DNA of 64,000 nt from Spirosoma terrae. GTDB taxonomy: Bacteria; Bacteroidota; Bacteroidia; Cytophagales; Spirosomataceae. The stretch is from positions 111,936 through 175,935 of the forward strand of contig NZ_JAAFZH010000017.1 of assembly GCF_010435915.1 (NCBI RefSeq). The letters run 5' to 3'. The position numbers and the translations under genes were made by a program. How positions within the stretch are numbered: position 1 is the first letter of the stretch; each line of letters opens with the position of its first letter. The notes under the pieces are model-generated. The model made no database searches. It saw only the letters and a list, made by a program, of their open reading frames with translations, and was not told where the DNA came from. Shown here piece after piece: positions 53,260 to 60,808 of the stretch.

Positions 53260-54087
53260 TTATAACCGCATCTCGATTCCTTTTTCGCGTAAATAGCCTT
53301 TTAAGGCCGGTATCTCAATTTCTTTAAAGTGGAAAATGCTGGCTGCCAAACCGGCATCGGCTTTCCCTGTCGTGAACACATCCACAAAATGATCCATTGT
53401 ACCGGCCCCGCCCGAAGCAATAATGGGTATATTAGCCGATCCCGAAATCTGTGCTGTTAATTCCAGAGCAAACCCCGCTTTGGTTCCATCCGTATCCATC
53501 GACGTCAGCAAGATTTCGCCAGCGCCCCGTTCTTCTACTTCTTTCGCCCAGGCAATTGTCCGAAGAATTGTCGGTTTACGTCCGCCGTGCGTATGCACAA
53601 TATGCTCGTAGCGTGCCGCCAGCGGTTCTGCATCATTAAGCGTTCCGGCTCCATGTTCGGCACTACCAGCACCTTCTTCCAAATTGATCCAGCGTGTATC
53701 GATAGCTACAACAATGCACTGGCTCCCAAATTCCAACGCTAGCTCATTGATCAGATCTGGATTTCGAACAGCGGATGAGTTGATCGAGATTTTGTCAGCA
53801 CCTGCATTTAATAGGGCTGATACGTCAGCTACCGACGAAATTCCGCCACCAACCGTAAACGGAATATTGATCGTATGCGCTACGTTACGTACCAGCTCGA
53901 TCAACGTTTTACGTTCGTCAACAGTCGCCGTAATGTCCAGAAAAACCAGTTCGTCGGCTCCTTGCTCAGCATAGACGGCAGCTAAGGCGACTGGATCACC
54001 AGCATCGCGGAGATTAACAAAGTTGGTGCCTTTAACGGTACGTCCATCTTTAATATCAAGACAGGGAATAATACGTTTCGTGAGCAT
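53260..54087 (-). CDS. hisF: Imidazole glycerol phosphate synthase cyclase subunit HisF, with insertion
   Basis: 275 residues, against about 250 for the family. HisF uses ammonia from HisH to make imidazole glycerol phosphate and AICAR in histidine synthesis. The catalytic Asp11 ('PCLDIKDGR') and Asp130 ('VVAIDTR') are present, as are the phosphate sites 'FTVGGGIS' and 'IIASGGAGT'. An extra stretch of about 24 residues rich in Gly, Ala and Glu lies at about 134-162, right after the catalytic Asp130 strand and before 'HGGRKPT'. The start ATG overlaps the GNAT stop by one base (TAATG), so translation is coupled. Confidence 0.95.
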   Translation of the reverse strand: MLTKRIIPCLDIKDGRTVKGTNFVNLRDAGDPVALAAVYAEQGADELVFLDITATVDERKTLIELVRNVAHTINIPFTVGGGISSVADVSALLNAGADKISINSSAVRNPDLINELALEFGSQCIVVAIDTRWINLEEGAGSAEHGAGTLNDAEPLAARYEHIVHTHGGRKPTILRTIAWAKEVEERGAGEILLTSMDTDGTKAGFALELTAQISGSANIPIIASGGAGTMDHFVDVFTTGKADAGLAASIFHFKEIEIPALKGYLREKGIEMRL

Positions 54088-54512
54088 TAGTAATGGGTAA
54101 ATTTTTTAATAGCCATTGTGTTTTCAGGCTCCTCAATGGGCTTAAAACCAAACTGTGTATATAAGCCGTGTGCATCTTTCGTAACCAGCATTATCCGGCG
54201 TAACCCCTGTAATGACGGATAATCCATAATAAATGCCACCAGTTGTTTTGATAAACCTTTACCCCGATGTTCGGGTAGAATAAACACGTCAGCCAGATAG
54301 CCGAACGTAGCGTGGTCTGTAACAACGCGCGCAAAGCCAACTTGCTGATCATTGTTCGAATAAACACCGAAACAAAGCGAATTGTCAATGGATCGCTGAA
54401 CAATCTCGACGGGAATATTCTGACACCAATACGCGTCCTGGCTCAAAAAGCGATGAATAACAGGAACGTTCAGTTTCGTTTTATCAGCGCTGATGGTATA
54501 GTTAGAGGTCAT
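54087..54512 (-). CDS. GNAT-family N-acetyltransferase inside the his operon
   Basis: 141 residues. The acetyl-CoA site is 'ADVFILPEHRGKGLSKQLVAFI' (R-G-x-G-x-S); 'MLVTKDAHGLYTQFGFKP' is the C-terminal family block. 'QDAYWCQNIPVEIVQRSIDNSLCFGVY' near the N-terminus fits the small YjgM/PA4866-like group. The substrate is unknown. It is sandwiched between hisA (2-base gap) and hisF (1-base overlap), so it must be cotranscribed with them. A link to histidine metabolism, or simply an inserted gene tolerated there, are both possible. Confidence 0.9.
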   Translation of the reverse strand: MTSNYTISADKTKLNVPVIHRFLSQDAYWCQNIPVEIVQRSIDNSLCFGVYSNNDQQVGFARVVTDHATFGYLADVFILPEHRGKGLSKQLVAFIMDYPSLQGLRRIMLVTKDAHGLYTQFGFKPIEEPENTMAIKKFTHY

Positions 54513-54514
54513 GA

Positions 54515-55237
54515 CTATTGCCCATTAATAGCTGATAACTCCTTCAACGTAACGCGTCCTTCATAAATCGCCTTGCCAACAATAACACCATAAACGTTCA
54601 TATCGGCCAGCGTTTCTATATCGGTCATATTGCTGACTCCGCCACTGGCAATTACGTTCAAGCCAGGAAACTGATCCTGAAGATTTCGGTATAAGTCAAA
54701 TGAAGGTCCTTGCAGCAAGCCATCTTTTGCTACGTCGGTGCTGATAACGTACTGAATTCCTTTCTCAACCCATTGGCCAACAAAATCATACACCCAAACT
54801 TCGGTCGACTCCTCCCAGCCGCTGACAGCTATTTTTTCATTTTTGGCATCGGCACCCAGAATAATAGTGTCGCCACCGTGACGCGACAACCAGCGCTCCA
54901 TAACTTCGGGCTTCTTCACCGCAATACTACCGCCTGTTACCTGTTTAGCTCCGCATTCAAACACAACCCGCAAATCATCGTCCGACTGAACACCGCCACC
55001 AAAATCAATATGCAGTCTTGTTTTGGAAGCTATTTGTTCCAGCACTTTCCAGTTGATAACCCGCTTTTCCTTGGCCCCGTCAAGATCGACAAGATGTAAG
55101 CGAGTTAACCCGGCATCTTCAAATTGTTGAGCTACTTCCAGTGGCCGGGCATTATATTCTTTTTTCTGGCTATAGTCGCCTTGTGTTAGCCGGACCGCTT
55201 TACCTTCGATCAGGTCAATGGCAGGTATGATATACAT
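54515..55237 (-). CDS. hisA: ProFAR isomerase HisA
   Basis: 240 residues. HisA opens ProFAR to PRFAR, the fourth step of histidine synthesis. The catalytic Asp8 is in 'MYIIPAIDLIEGKAVRL'; the second catalytic Asp is in 'VISTDVAKDGLLQGPSFDLY'; phosphate sites are 'IDFGGGVQSDDDL' and 'VIASGGVSNMTDI'. The (beta/alpha)8 length is normal. It follows hisH after an 85-base gap that carries three DnaA boxes and leads into the GNAT gene. Confidence 0.96.
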   Translation of the reverse strand: MYIIPAIDLIEGKAVRLTQGDYSQKKEYNARPLEVAQQFEDAGLTRLHLVDLDGAKEKRVINWKVLEQIASKTRLHIDFGGGVQSDDDLRVVFECGAKQVTGGSIAVKKPEVMERWLSRHGGDTIILGADAKNEKIAVSGWEESTEVWVYDFVGQWVEKGIQYVISTDVAKDGLLQGPSFDLYRNLQDQFPGLNVIASGGVSNMTDIETLADMNVYGVIVGKAIYEGRVTLKELSAINGQ

Positions 55238-55252
55238 TCGTGAAGTCAGAGG

Positions 55253-55297
55253 TTATCCACAATGTTATCCACAATTGAGAAAAAATTCTGTGGATAA
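55253..55297. promoter_or_regulatory. Cluster of three perfect DnaA boxes
   Basis: TTATCCACA occurs at 55253-55261 and 55265-55273 on the plus strand and, inverted, as TGTGGATAA at 55289-55297. All three are exact matches to the DnaA-box consensus within 45 bases. The first two lie in a tandem 12-bp repeat (GTTATCCACAAT), and AT-rich sequence follows (55298-55322). The outer two also form a 10-bp hairpin (GTTATCCACA/TGTGGATAAC). Confidence 0.8.
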
Positions 55298-55322
55298 CAT
55301 CGCTTATATATTGATTATAAGG

Positions 55323-55925
55323 TTATAATTTCAGAAAGTTCTCCAGTATTCTCTGTCCGACGTTTCCACTGATTTCAGCGTGAAATTGAGCTGCGTAGAA
55401 ATTATCCCGGTGCAACATGGCGCTAAACGGCCGGACGTAATCACAAATAGCCGTTGTTTCAGCACACACATCAGCTGCGTAACTATGAACAAAATACACA
55501 TAGGCATTTTCAGAAAGCCCTTCTGTTAGTGGTCCCTGCAGCGAATGAATATTATTCCAGCCTGTATGGGGCACTTTAAATCCAGGCAGCCCGTCTCCAA
55601 GGCGGGCCGGAAATCGACGAACGTCAATATCAAAGATCCCCATACAGGTTGTATTATTTTCTTCGGAATAGCGGCACATCAACTGCATGCCAACGCATGT
55701 CCCCAGCACAGGTTGTTTCAGCGATGGGATGAGCTTATCTAAACCTCGTTCCCGCAAATAAGTCATGGCCGTACTGGCTTCTCCAACACCCGGAAAAATG
55801 ACCTTGTCGGCCGATCGGATTTCGGCTTCGTCGTCAGTTAATACGTAGCTTGCCCCCAGCCTTTCCAGCGCGTACATTACCGACTGTACGTTACCAGCGT
55901 TGTATTTTATTATGACAGTTTTCAT
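55323..55925 (-). CDS. hisH: Imidazole glycerol phosphate synthase glutaminase subunit HisH
   Basis: 200 residues. A class I glutamine amidotransferase that feeds ammonia to HisF. The nucleophile Cys is in 'PVLGTCVGMQLMC' and the His-Glu pair of the triad in 'AAQFHAEISGNVG' (usually QFHPEKS). 'VIIKYNAGNVQSV' is the N-terminal block. It is the first gene of the operon: its ATG stands four bases after the T-run of an attenuator terminator, so its expression is controlled directly by the his leader. Confidence 0.95.
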   Translation of the reverse strand: MKTVIIKYNAGNVQSVMYALERLGASYVLTDDEAEIRSADKVIFPGVGEASTAMTYLRERGLDKLIPSLKQPVLGTCVGMQLMCRYSEENNTTCMGIFDIDVRRFPARLGDGLPGFKVPHTGWNNIHSLQGPLTEGLSENAYVYFVHSYAADVCAETTAICDYVRPFSAMLHRDNFYAAQFHAEISGNVGQRILENFLKL

Positions 55926-55929
55926 AATG

Positions 55930-56043
55930 AAAAAACCCAGCTCTTTGCAGAACCGGGCTTTGTATATTGTGTTATCGGGATTATCATTCCAAACTCACAA
56001 ACACATGCATCTTGTTCTGCCGCGTTACCGCCCAGAATGATGA
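55930..56043 (-). promoter_or_regulatory. his operon attenuator
   Basis: On the minus strand, CCCGGTTC-TGCAAA-GAGCTGGG (8 bp with G-U pairs; 55936-55957) followed by six T (55930-55935) is an intrinsic terminator ending just before hisH. Its 5' arm holds GTTCTGC (55947-55953), which is fully complementary to GCAGAAC (56014-56020) directly after the leader stop, giving an antiterminator. The latter can instead pair with TTCTG at the leader's end to form a third hairpin, as in classical ribosome-mediated attenuation. Confidence 0.85.
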
Positions 56044-56072
56044 TGCCGATGGTTTATGTAAGTACGTATCAT
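56025..56072 (-). CDS. hisL: his operon leader peptide
   Basis: Fifteen codons and a TAA stop give MIRTYINHRHHHSGR: four His codons, three of them consecutive CAT. It lies between a Bacteroidota-type promoter and the hisH attenuator, and its stop codon overlaps the first hairpin of that structure. When charged tRNA-His is scarce, ribosomes would stall on the His run and allow the antiterminator to form. The ATG is only a few bases after the predicted transcription start, so translation is probably leaderless. Confidence 0.88.
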   Translation of the reverse strand: MIRTYINHRHHHSGR

Positions 56073-56076
56073 GAAA

Positions 56077-56107
56077 CAAAAGTAATGGGTAGTGTAGTCA
56101 AATCAAA
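56077..56107 (-). promoter_or_regulatory. his operon promoter, Bacteroidota type
   Basis: On the minus strand TTTG (56104-56107) is followed after exactly 19 bases by TACTTTTG (56077-56084), a perfect TTTG-N19-TAnnTTTG match. The upstream element overlaps the stop codon of the DUF72 gene; the his leader ATG follows five bases further on. Confidence 0.8.
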
Positions 56108-57020
56108 ACAAACTGCCCTGGACTACTTTGGGCTGAAGCACAGGCTCGCGCAGATTCAGCCCACAATGCTTATTTAACTCCCGAATCCAGTATAGAATCA
56201 GTTCGGGTGCCGTATCGTTGTCTCCTCCACCATGAATAAATAGGTAGGCTGTTTGCAGTCCCTTGTCAAACCAGGTTTTTAGCCGTTGTATCCAGGCATC
56301 AGTACGTGTATAGTCGCTCGAATGACCTTCATTGGCAATGAAACGTAGCGTTAGAACGGGACTGCTCAAACTCATATGTAACACATCCCGTCGACCCGCT
56401 ACGTCGGTAATCACTAAGTGCCGATGCAACGCCTGAAGTCGTTCGAGCGTTTGCTGCCAAAAGGCGGCTTTGCTGAACCAGTCTGGATGCCGGAATTCGA
56501 CAGCTACGTCCAGATCATCGGGCAGACTTTTTAGATATGCTTCCAGCAATGGCCACTTAGCAGGGGCAAAAGAGGGTGGCAGTTGTAAAAATGTCATCCC
56601 TAAATATTCTTCCAGACCGAATATGGCGTTTACGAACTCTTCTGTCAGCCCTTCGGTTGCTACTAATTGGCGTTCATGGCTGATAATCTGAGGAAATTTG
56701 GGACAGTACGTAAAGCCTGATGTTGCCTCTGCTTTCCATTTGTCAATCATATTCACGGTTGGAATCTGATAATGGGTCAGATTTAGCTCAATCGTGTTAA
56801 ACTGCCGGGTATAATAATGCAGGAAATCACGTTCCTTTGCATTGGAAGGATACACTTTTCCGACATAATCTTTATTGGCCCAGATTGGTCCCCCAATAAA
56901 TATATTAGGGTGTTTCGTAGGTTCTATTCCTGCCCATAGACGCGCATTGAATGCCGGACCAGGCGGTAGGGTAAGATTGATAGCGTCGAGGTTATGTATT
57001 TTTCCAAATTCCATAGGCAA
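56103..57020 (-). CDS. DUF72 (YecE-family) protein
   Basis: 305 residues. The DUF72 TIM-barrel-like family is recognisable from 'RDFLHYYTRQFNTIELNLTHYQIP' (here with 'KERDFLHYYTRQFN'), 'GFTYCPKFPQIISHERQL', 'FLQLPPSFAPAKWPLLEAYLKSLP', 'VAVEFRHPDWF' and the late 'AYLFIHGGGDNDTAPELI'. The conserved E-F-R-H and H-x-G-G-G-x-N clusters look like a metal or active site, but the biochemical function is not known. It diverges from valS with a 150-base shared promoter region, and its 3' end carries the his promoter. Confidence 0.88.
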   Translation of the reverse strand: MPMEFGKIHNLDAINLTLPPGPAFNARLWAGIEPTKHPNIFIGGPIWANKDYVGKVYPSNAKERDFLHYYTRQFNTIELNLTHYQIPTVNMIDKWKAEATSGFTYCPKFPQIISHERQLVATEGLTEEFVNAIFGLEEYLGMTFLQLPPSFAPAKWPLLEAYLKSLPDDLDVAVEFRHPDWFSKAAFWQQTLERLQALHRHLVITDVAGRRDVLHMSLSSPVLTLRFIANEGHSSDYTRTDAWIQRLKTWFDKGLQTAYLFIHGGGDNDTAPELILYWIRELNKHCGLNLREPVLQPKVVQGSLF

Positions 57021-57063
57021 GCCATGAAGTATGTGGTTAAAACTCTGAAAGAAGCCCTTTCGT

Positions 57064-57094
57064 TTTTACACCCTATCCAATTTAGCTAATTTTG
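57064..57094 (+). promoter_or_regulatory. Probable valS promoter
   Basis: TTTT (57064-57067), a 19-base spacer and TAATTTTG (57087-57094) fit the Bacteroidota consensus with one mismatch in the upstream element. It would leave a 5' leader of about 70 bases before valS, containing a short CTACA...TGTAG inverted repeat. Confidence 0.6.
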
Positions 57095-57170
57095 CTGTTA
57101 TATCTGTAATTCTGCTTCATATTACCTACAACAATTTACTGTAGGAAAACGAAGTAGTTCCGACTGCTTT

Positions 57171-59813
57171 ATGATTTCAAAAACATACACCCCACAGGAC
57201 ATTGAGGAAAAATGGTATCAATATTGGCTTGATAACCAGTTTTTTAAATCGACTCCACCCAGCGATCCATCTGATACACGCGAACCCTACACGATTGTCA
57301 TTCCGCCACCCAACGTAACGGGCGTGCTCCATATGGGCCACATGCTCAACAATACGATTCAGGACGTACTGATTCGTAAAGCACGTATGGAAGGAAAAAA
57401 TGCCTGCTGGGTTCCGGGAACCGACCATGCCAGCATTGCTACCGAAGCGAAAGTGGTGGCTATGCTTAAAGAACGGGGCATCAATAAACATGATCTGACC
57501 CGTGAGCAATTTATGGAGTATGCCTGGGAATGGACGCATAAATATGGCGGCATCATTCTGAAGCAGCTACGTAAACTTGGTGCCTCCTGCGACTGGGATC
57601 GGACACGGTTTACGATGGAGCCAGACCTGTATGACTCTGTTATCGACGTATTTGTTGATTTATTTGAAAAAGGAAAGATTTACCGGGGTGTTCGGATGGT
57701 GAACTGGGACCCGCAAGGTCTTACGGCGGTTTCGGATGAAGAAGTTATCACCAAAGAGGTTCAGCAGAAACTGGTTTACATTCGTTATGAGATTGCCGGA
57801 AGCCAGGGCAATGACTTTATCACGATTGCTACTGTTCGTCCGGAAACGATTATGGCCGATGCGGCTATTGCCGTCAATCCGAATGATGACCGCTATCAGC
57901 ATTTACATGGTAAAAAGGCTATTATTCCGCTCGTTAATCGTGAGATTCCAATCATCCTGGATGACTACGTAACGATGGATTTCGGAACGGGGGGGCTGAA
58001 AGTTACGCCCGCCCATGACCCTAATGACTATACACTGGGGATAAAACATAATCTACCCGTTCTGGACATTCTCAACGACAACGGTACACTGAATGACAAG
58101 GCTCAGATTCTGGTTGGTCAGGATCGTTTTGCGGCCCGAAAAGCCATTATCAAACTACTTGAAGAATCGGGTAATCTGGTTAAGGCCGAAGACTACAAAT
58201 CGAACGTTGGCTTCTCGGAACGTACCAATGCCGTTATTGAGCCCAGACTATCACTACAGTGGTTCCTGAAAATGGATGAGATCTCGAAACCAGCTTTCGA
58301 GAACGTAATGAACGATACTATTCAGCTCCATCCGTCTAAATTCAAGAACATGTATCGTTCCTGGATGGAGAATCCTCACGACTGGTGTATTAGCCGACAA
58401 CTATGGTGGGGGCAGCGTATTCCGGCTTTCTACATGAAAGACGGTACTATTATCGTTGCGAAAAATAAGCGGGAAGCTCTCCGGAAAGCACAGCGCGATT
58501 ATCAATTGTTTGCCTTAACGGAAGCTGATCTTGTGCAGGATGAGGACGTATTAGATACCTGGTTCTCATCGTGGTTGTGGCCTATATCGGTTTTCAACGG
58601 ATTAAAAGATCCAAACAATGCCGATATTAACTACTACTATCCGACCAGCACGCTCGTTACCGGTTTTGATATTATTTTCTTCTGGGTAGCCCGTATGATC
58701 ATCGCTGGTTATGAATACCGGGGAGAACGGCCATTCAAGGACGTTTATTTTACCGGGATGGTCCGCGATAAGTTGGGTCGTAAAATGTCGAAACAGCTCG
58801 GCAACTCACCCGACCCGCTCGATCTTATTGATAAATATGGCGCAGATGGCGTACGGACTGGTATGTTGTTTAGCTCGGCTGCCGGTAATGATCTTTTATT
58901 TGATGAGAAATTGTGCGAACAGGGTCGAAATTTCAGCAACAAAATCTGGAACGCATTCCGGTTAGTAAAGGGCTGGACGGTTAGCGATCAGCCAACTGCT
59001 GGCAGCGAACAACTGGCGATACGTTGGTTTGAATCGAAACTGAGCGTTACGTTAGTCGAAATTGAAGATCATTTCAGCAAATTCCGTATTTCGGATGCGC
59101 TACAGGCCATTTATAAACTGATCTGGGATGACTTCTGCTCGCAATATCTGGAGCTGATCAAGCCAGGCTTTGAACAACCCATTGATCGTGCTACGTATGA
59201 GGCTACCATCAACTTCTTTGAACAACTGATGTGTCTGGCTCATCCATTCATGCCGTTCATTACAGAAGAAATATGGCAGGAAATCCGCGAACGTAGTGAA
59301 GGGACTAGTATCTGTGTTTCCGCTTTCCCAAAAGCCAATGATGCTGATACGAAGATTCTCACCGACTTCGAAACGCTGTTCGAGATCATCAGCAGCGTGC
59401 GAAACATACGTAATGCGAAACAGATTTCGCCTAAAACGGAATTGCCTTTAGCTATAAAAACTTCAGCATCTGAGCGATTTAATGCGCTTGAGTTATTGAT
59501 TCAGAAAATGGCCAATGTTTCGGCAATTTCCTACGTAGCAGAAAAGGCCGATGGTTTATCCTTCCTTATTAAGGGCGATGAGTTTTTTGTTGATATCGCC
59601 AGCGAAATTGACGTTGAACAGGAGATTGCTGCTACTCAGAAAGAACTGGAGTATAACGTTGGTTTCCGGGACGCAACGCTAAAAAAGCTATCAAACGAAA
59701 AATTCGTTGCGAATGCGAAAGCGGATGTAGTTGACCGTGAGCGCCAGAAACTTGCTGATGCAGAAGCCAAAATTCAGGCTTTAGAACAACGTTTACGGGA
59801 TTTACAATCGTAA
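57171..59813 (+). CDS. valS: Valyl-tRNA synthetase
   Basis: 880 residues, the normal length. It charges tRNA-Val. The class I signatures are 'PPPNVTGVLHMGHML' (HMGH) and 'KMSKQLGNSPDPLDL' (KMSKQ); 'GTDHASIATEAKV' and 'WCISRQLWWGQRIP' are further conserved blocks. The editing (CP1) domain lies between about 195 and 345 ('TVRPETIMADAAIAVNP'). The C-terminal 65 residues form the expected coiled-coil arm ('DVEQEIAATQKELEYN' ... 'QALEQRLRDLQ'). It has its own promoter and a strong terminator. Confidence 0.97.
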   Translation: MISKTYTPQDIEEKWYQYWLDNQFFKSTPPSDPSDTREPYTIVIPPPNVTGVLHMGHMLNNTIQDVLIRKARMEGKNACWVPGTDHASIATEAKVVAMLKERGINKHDLTREQFMEYAWEWTHKYGGIILKQLRKLGASCDWDRTRFTMEPDLYDSVIDVFVDLFEKGKIYRGVRMVNWDPQGLTAVSDEEVITKEVQQKLVYIRYEIAGSQGNDFITIATVRPETIMADAAIAVNPNDDRYQHLHGKKAIIPLVNREIPIILDDYVTMDFGTGGLKVTPAHDPNDYTLGIKHNLPVLDILNDNGTLNDKAQILVGQDRFAARKAIIKLLEESGNLVKAEDYKSNVGFSERTNAVIEPRLSLQWFLKMDEISKPAFENVMNDTIQLHPSKFKNMYRSWMENPHDWCISRQLWWGQRIPAFYMKDGTIIVAKNKREALRKAQRDYQLFALTEADLVQDEDVLDTWFSSWLWPISVFNGLKDPNNADINYYYPTSTLVTGFDIIFFWVARMIIAGYEYRGERPFKDVYFTGMVRDKLGRKMSKQLGNSPDPLDLIDKYGADGVRTGMLFSSAAGNDLLFDEKLCEQGRNFSNKIWNAFRLVKGWTVSDQPTAGSEQLAIRWFESKLSVTLVEIEDHFSKFRISDALQAIYKLIWDDFCSQYLELIKPGFEQPIDRATYEATINFFEQLMCLAHPFMPFITEEIWQEIRERSEGTSICVSAFPKANDADTKILTDFETLFEIISSVRNIRNAKQISPKTELPLAIKTSASERFNALELLIQKMANVSAISYVAEKADGLSFLIKGDEFFVDIASEIDVEQEIAATQKELEYNVGFRDATLKKLSNEKFVANAKADVVDRERQKLADAEAKIQALEQRLRDLQS

Positions 59814-59840
59814 ACATACGTTCATTTTAATACGTTAAGG

Positions 59841-59882
59841 AAGCATCTATGACTTACAATTATCTGTCATAGATGCTTTTTT
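59841..59882 (+). terminator. Terminator of valS
   Basis: A perfect 13-bp stem (AAGCATCTATGAC and its complement) with a 12-base loop is followed by six T. Confidence 0.92.
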
Positions 59883-59982
59883 GCGGCCGTTCAGAAATAA
59901 TGTATAGAACACGCATTCATGATAATACAATAATTTTAATACCTTTTTGTATTATTGCCCAAATTGCAGATTGTCACTACTA

Positions 59983-60501
59983 ATGAATAAGTGTATTTTT
60001 CTGGATAGAGATGGTGTCTTAAATGAAGACAGGCCCGATTATGTATATCGGATTGAAGACTTCATTATACCGGATGGTGTACCCGAAGCATTACGATTAT
60101 TAAAAGAGGCTGGTTATTTACTCATCGTTATCACGAATCAGGCAGGTATAGCCAAAGGTTTGTATACGCGTGATGACGTAATGAAATGCTATGACTACCT
60201 TCAGGAACAGTGCGGTCATCTTATCGATGATATCTACTACTGCCCCCACCACCCAAGTTATGATACACAGTCGTTAACCCGTAAACCAGGTTCGCTACTG
60301 CTTGAAAAAGCAATGGCGAAATATAATATTACGCCCGATGAATCCTGGATGATCGGTGACGCACCACGGGATATTCAGGCGGGGAAACGCGTTGGTGTTC
60401 GAACGCTACATATCGTTCACAACGCTGAACTACCGACAGACTCCGATAAACAAGCTCCAAATCTACTTGAAGCGTCGAAACTAGTACTTAATTATACGTA
60501 A
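59983..60501 (+). CDS. HAD-family phosphatase, GmhB-like
   Basis: 172 residues from the ATG at 59983; an in-frame TTG at 59947 is less likely because the HAD motif should be near the start. Motif I is 'CIFLDRDGVLNED' (nucleophile Asp), motif II 'LLIVITNQAGIAKG', motif III 'TRKPGSLLLEKA', motif IV 'WMIGDAPRDIQAG'. The pattern is that of D,D-heptose 1,7-bisphosphate 7-phosphatase and histidinol-phosphatase relatives. The zinc loop is reduced: 'YYCPHHPSYDTQSLTRKPG' keeps Cys-x-His but has lost the later C-x-C pair of Escherichia GmhB. Substrate therefore uncertain: heptose bisphosphate or another sugar phosphate. Confidence 0.85.
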   Translation: MNKCIFLDRDGVLNEDRPDYVYRIEDFIIPDGVPEALRLLKEAGYLLIVITNQAGIAKGLYTRDDVMKCYDYLQEQCGHLIDDIYYCPHHPSYDTQSLTRKPGSLLLEKAMAKYNITPDESWMIGDAPRDIQAGKRVGVRTLHIVHNAELPTDSDKQAPNLLEASKLVLNYT

Positions 60502-60552
60502 CATAAAAAAGGGTCAGCGTTCGAAATGCTGGCCCTTTTTCATGTTACGTAT
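60494..60552. terminator. Terminator nested in a longer inverted repeat
   Basis: The outer repeat ATACGTAACAT (60494-60504) / ATGTTACGTAT (60542-60552) encloses a hairpin AAAAAGGGTCAGC / GCTGGCCCTTTTT. The outer left arm includes the stop codon of the phosphatase gene. The structure can terminate both this gene and the small converging lipoprotein gene. Confidence 0.88.
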
Positions 60553-60557
60553 CTTCT

Positions 60558-60686
60558 TTACACCTTAGCCTGTTGCGTTGGTGCAGGCTTATGCACACTA
60601 CCATACGCTGGACAATTTGCCTTACGAGCACACGATCCGAGCGACAGTGTCGCCAGCGTAGCGCCTAGAATCAGTAGTTTTTTCAT
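60558..60686 (-). CDS. Small lipoprotein, 42 residues
   Basis: The peptide from the ATG at 60686 has a textbook lipoprotein signal (MKKLLILGATLATLSLGSC) followed by a mature part of only 24 residues, 'ARKANCPAYGSVHKPAPTQQ' and three more. 'CPAYG' is a motif I know from short Bacteroidota lipoproteins of unknown function. It shares the terminator with the phosphatase gene. An upstream extension to 60749 has no support. Confidence 0.75.
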   Translation of the reverse strand: MKKLLILGATLATLSLGSCARKANCPAYGSVHKPAPTQQAKV

Positions 60687-60808
60687 GAAATATCGGTTCC
60701 GTTTTGCCTTTAATTCAGAATAATAAACGAAAATAGTGCCAGAAAGCATACAATCATTCTTCGCTTTATCGTCCGGGCTATATTACAGACCTGTTAGCAG
60801 ACAGCCCT

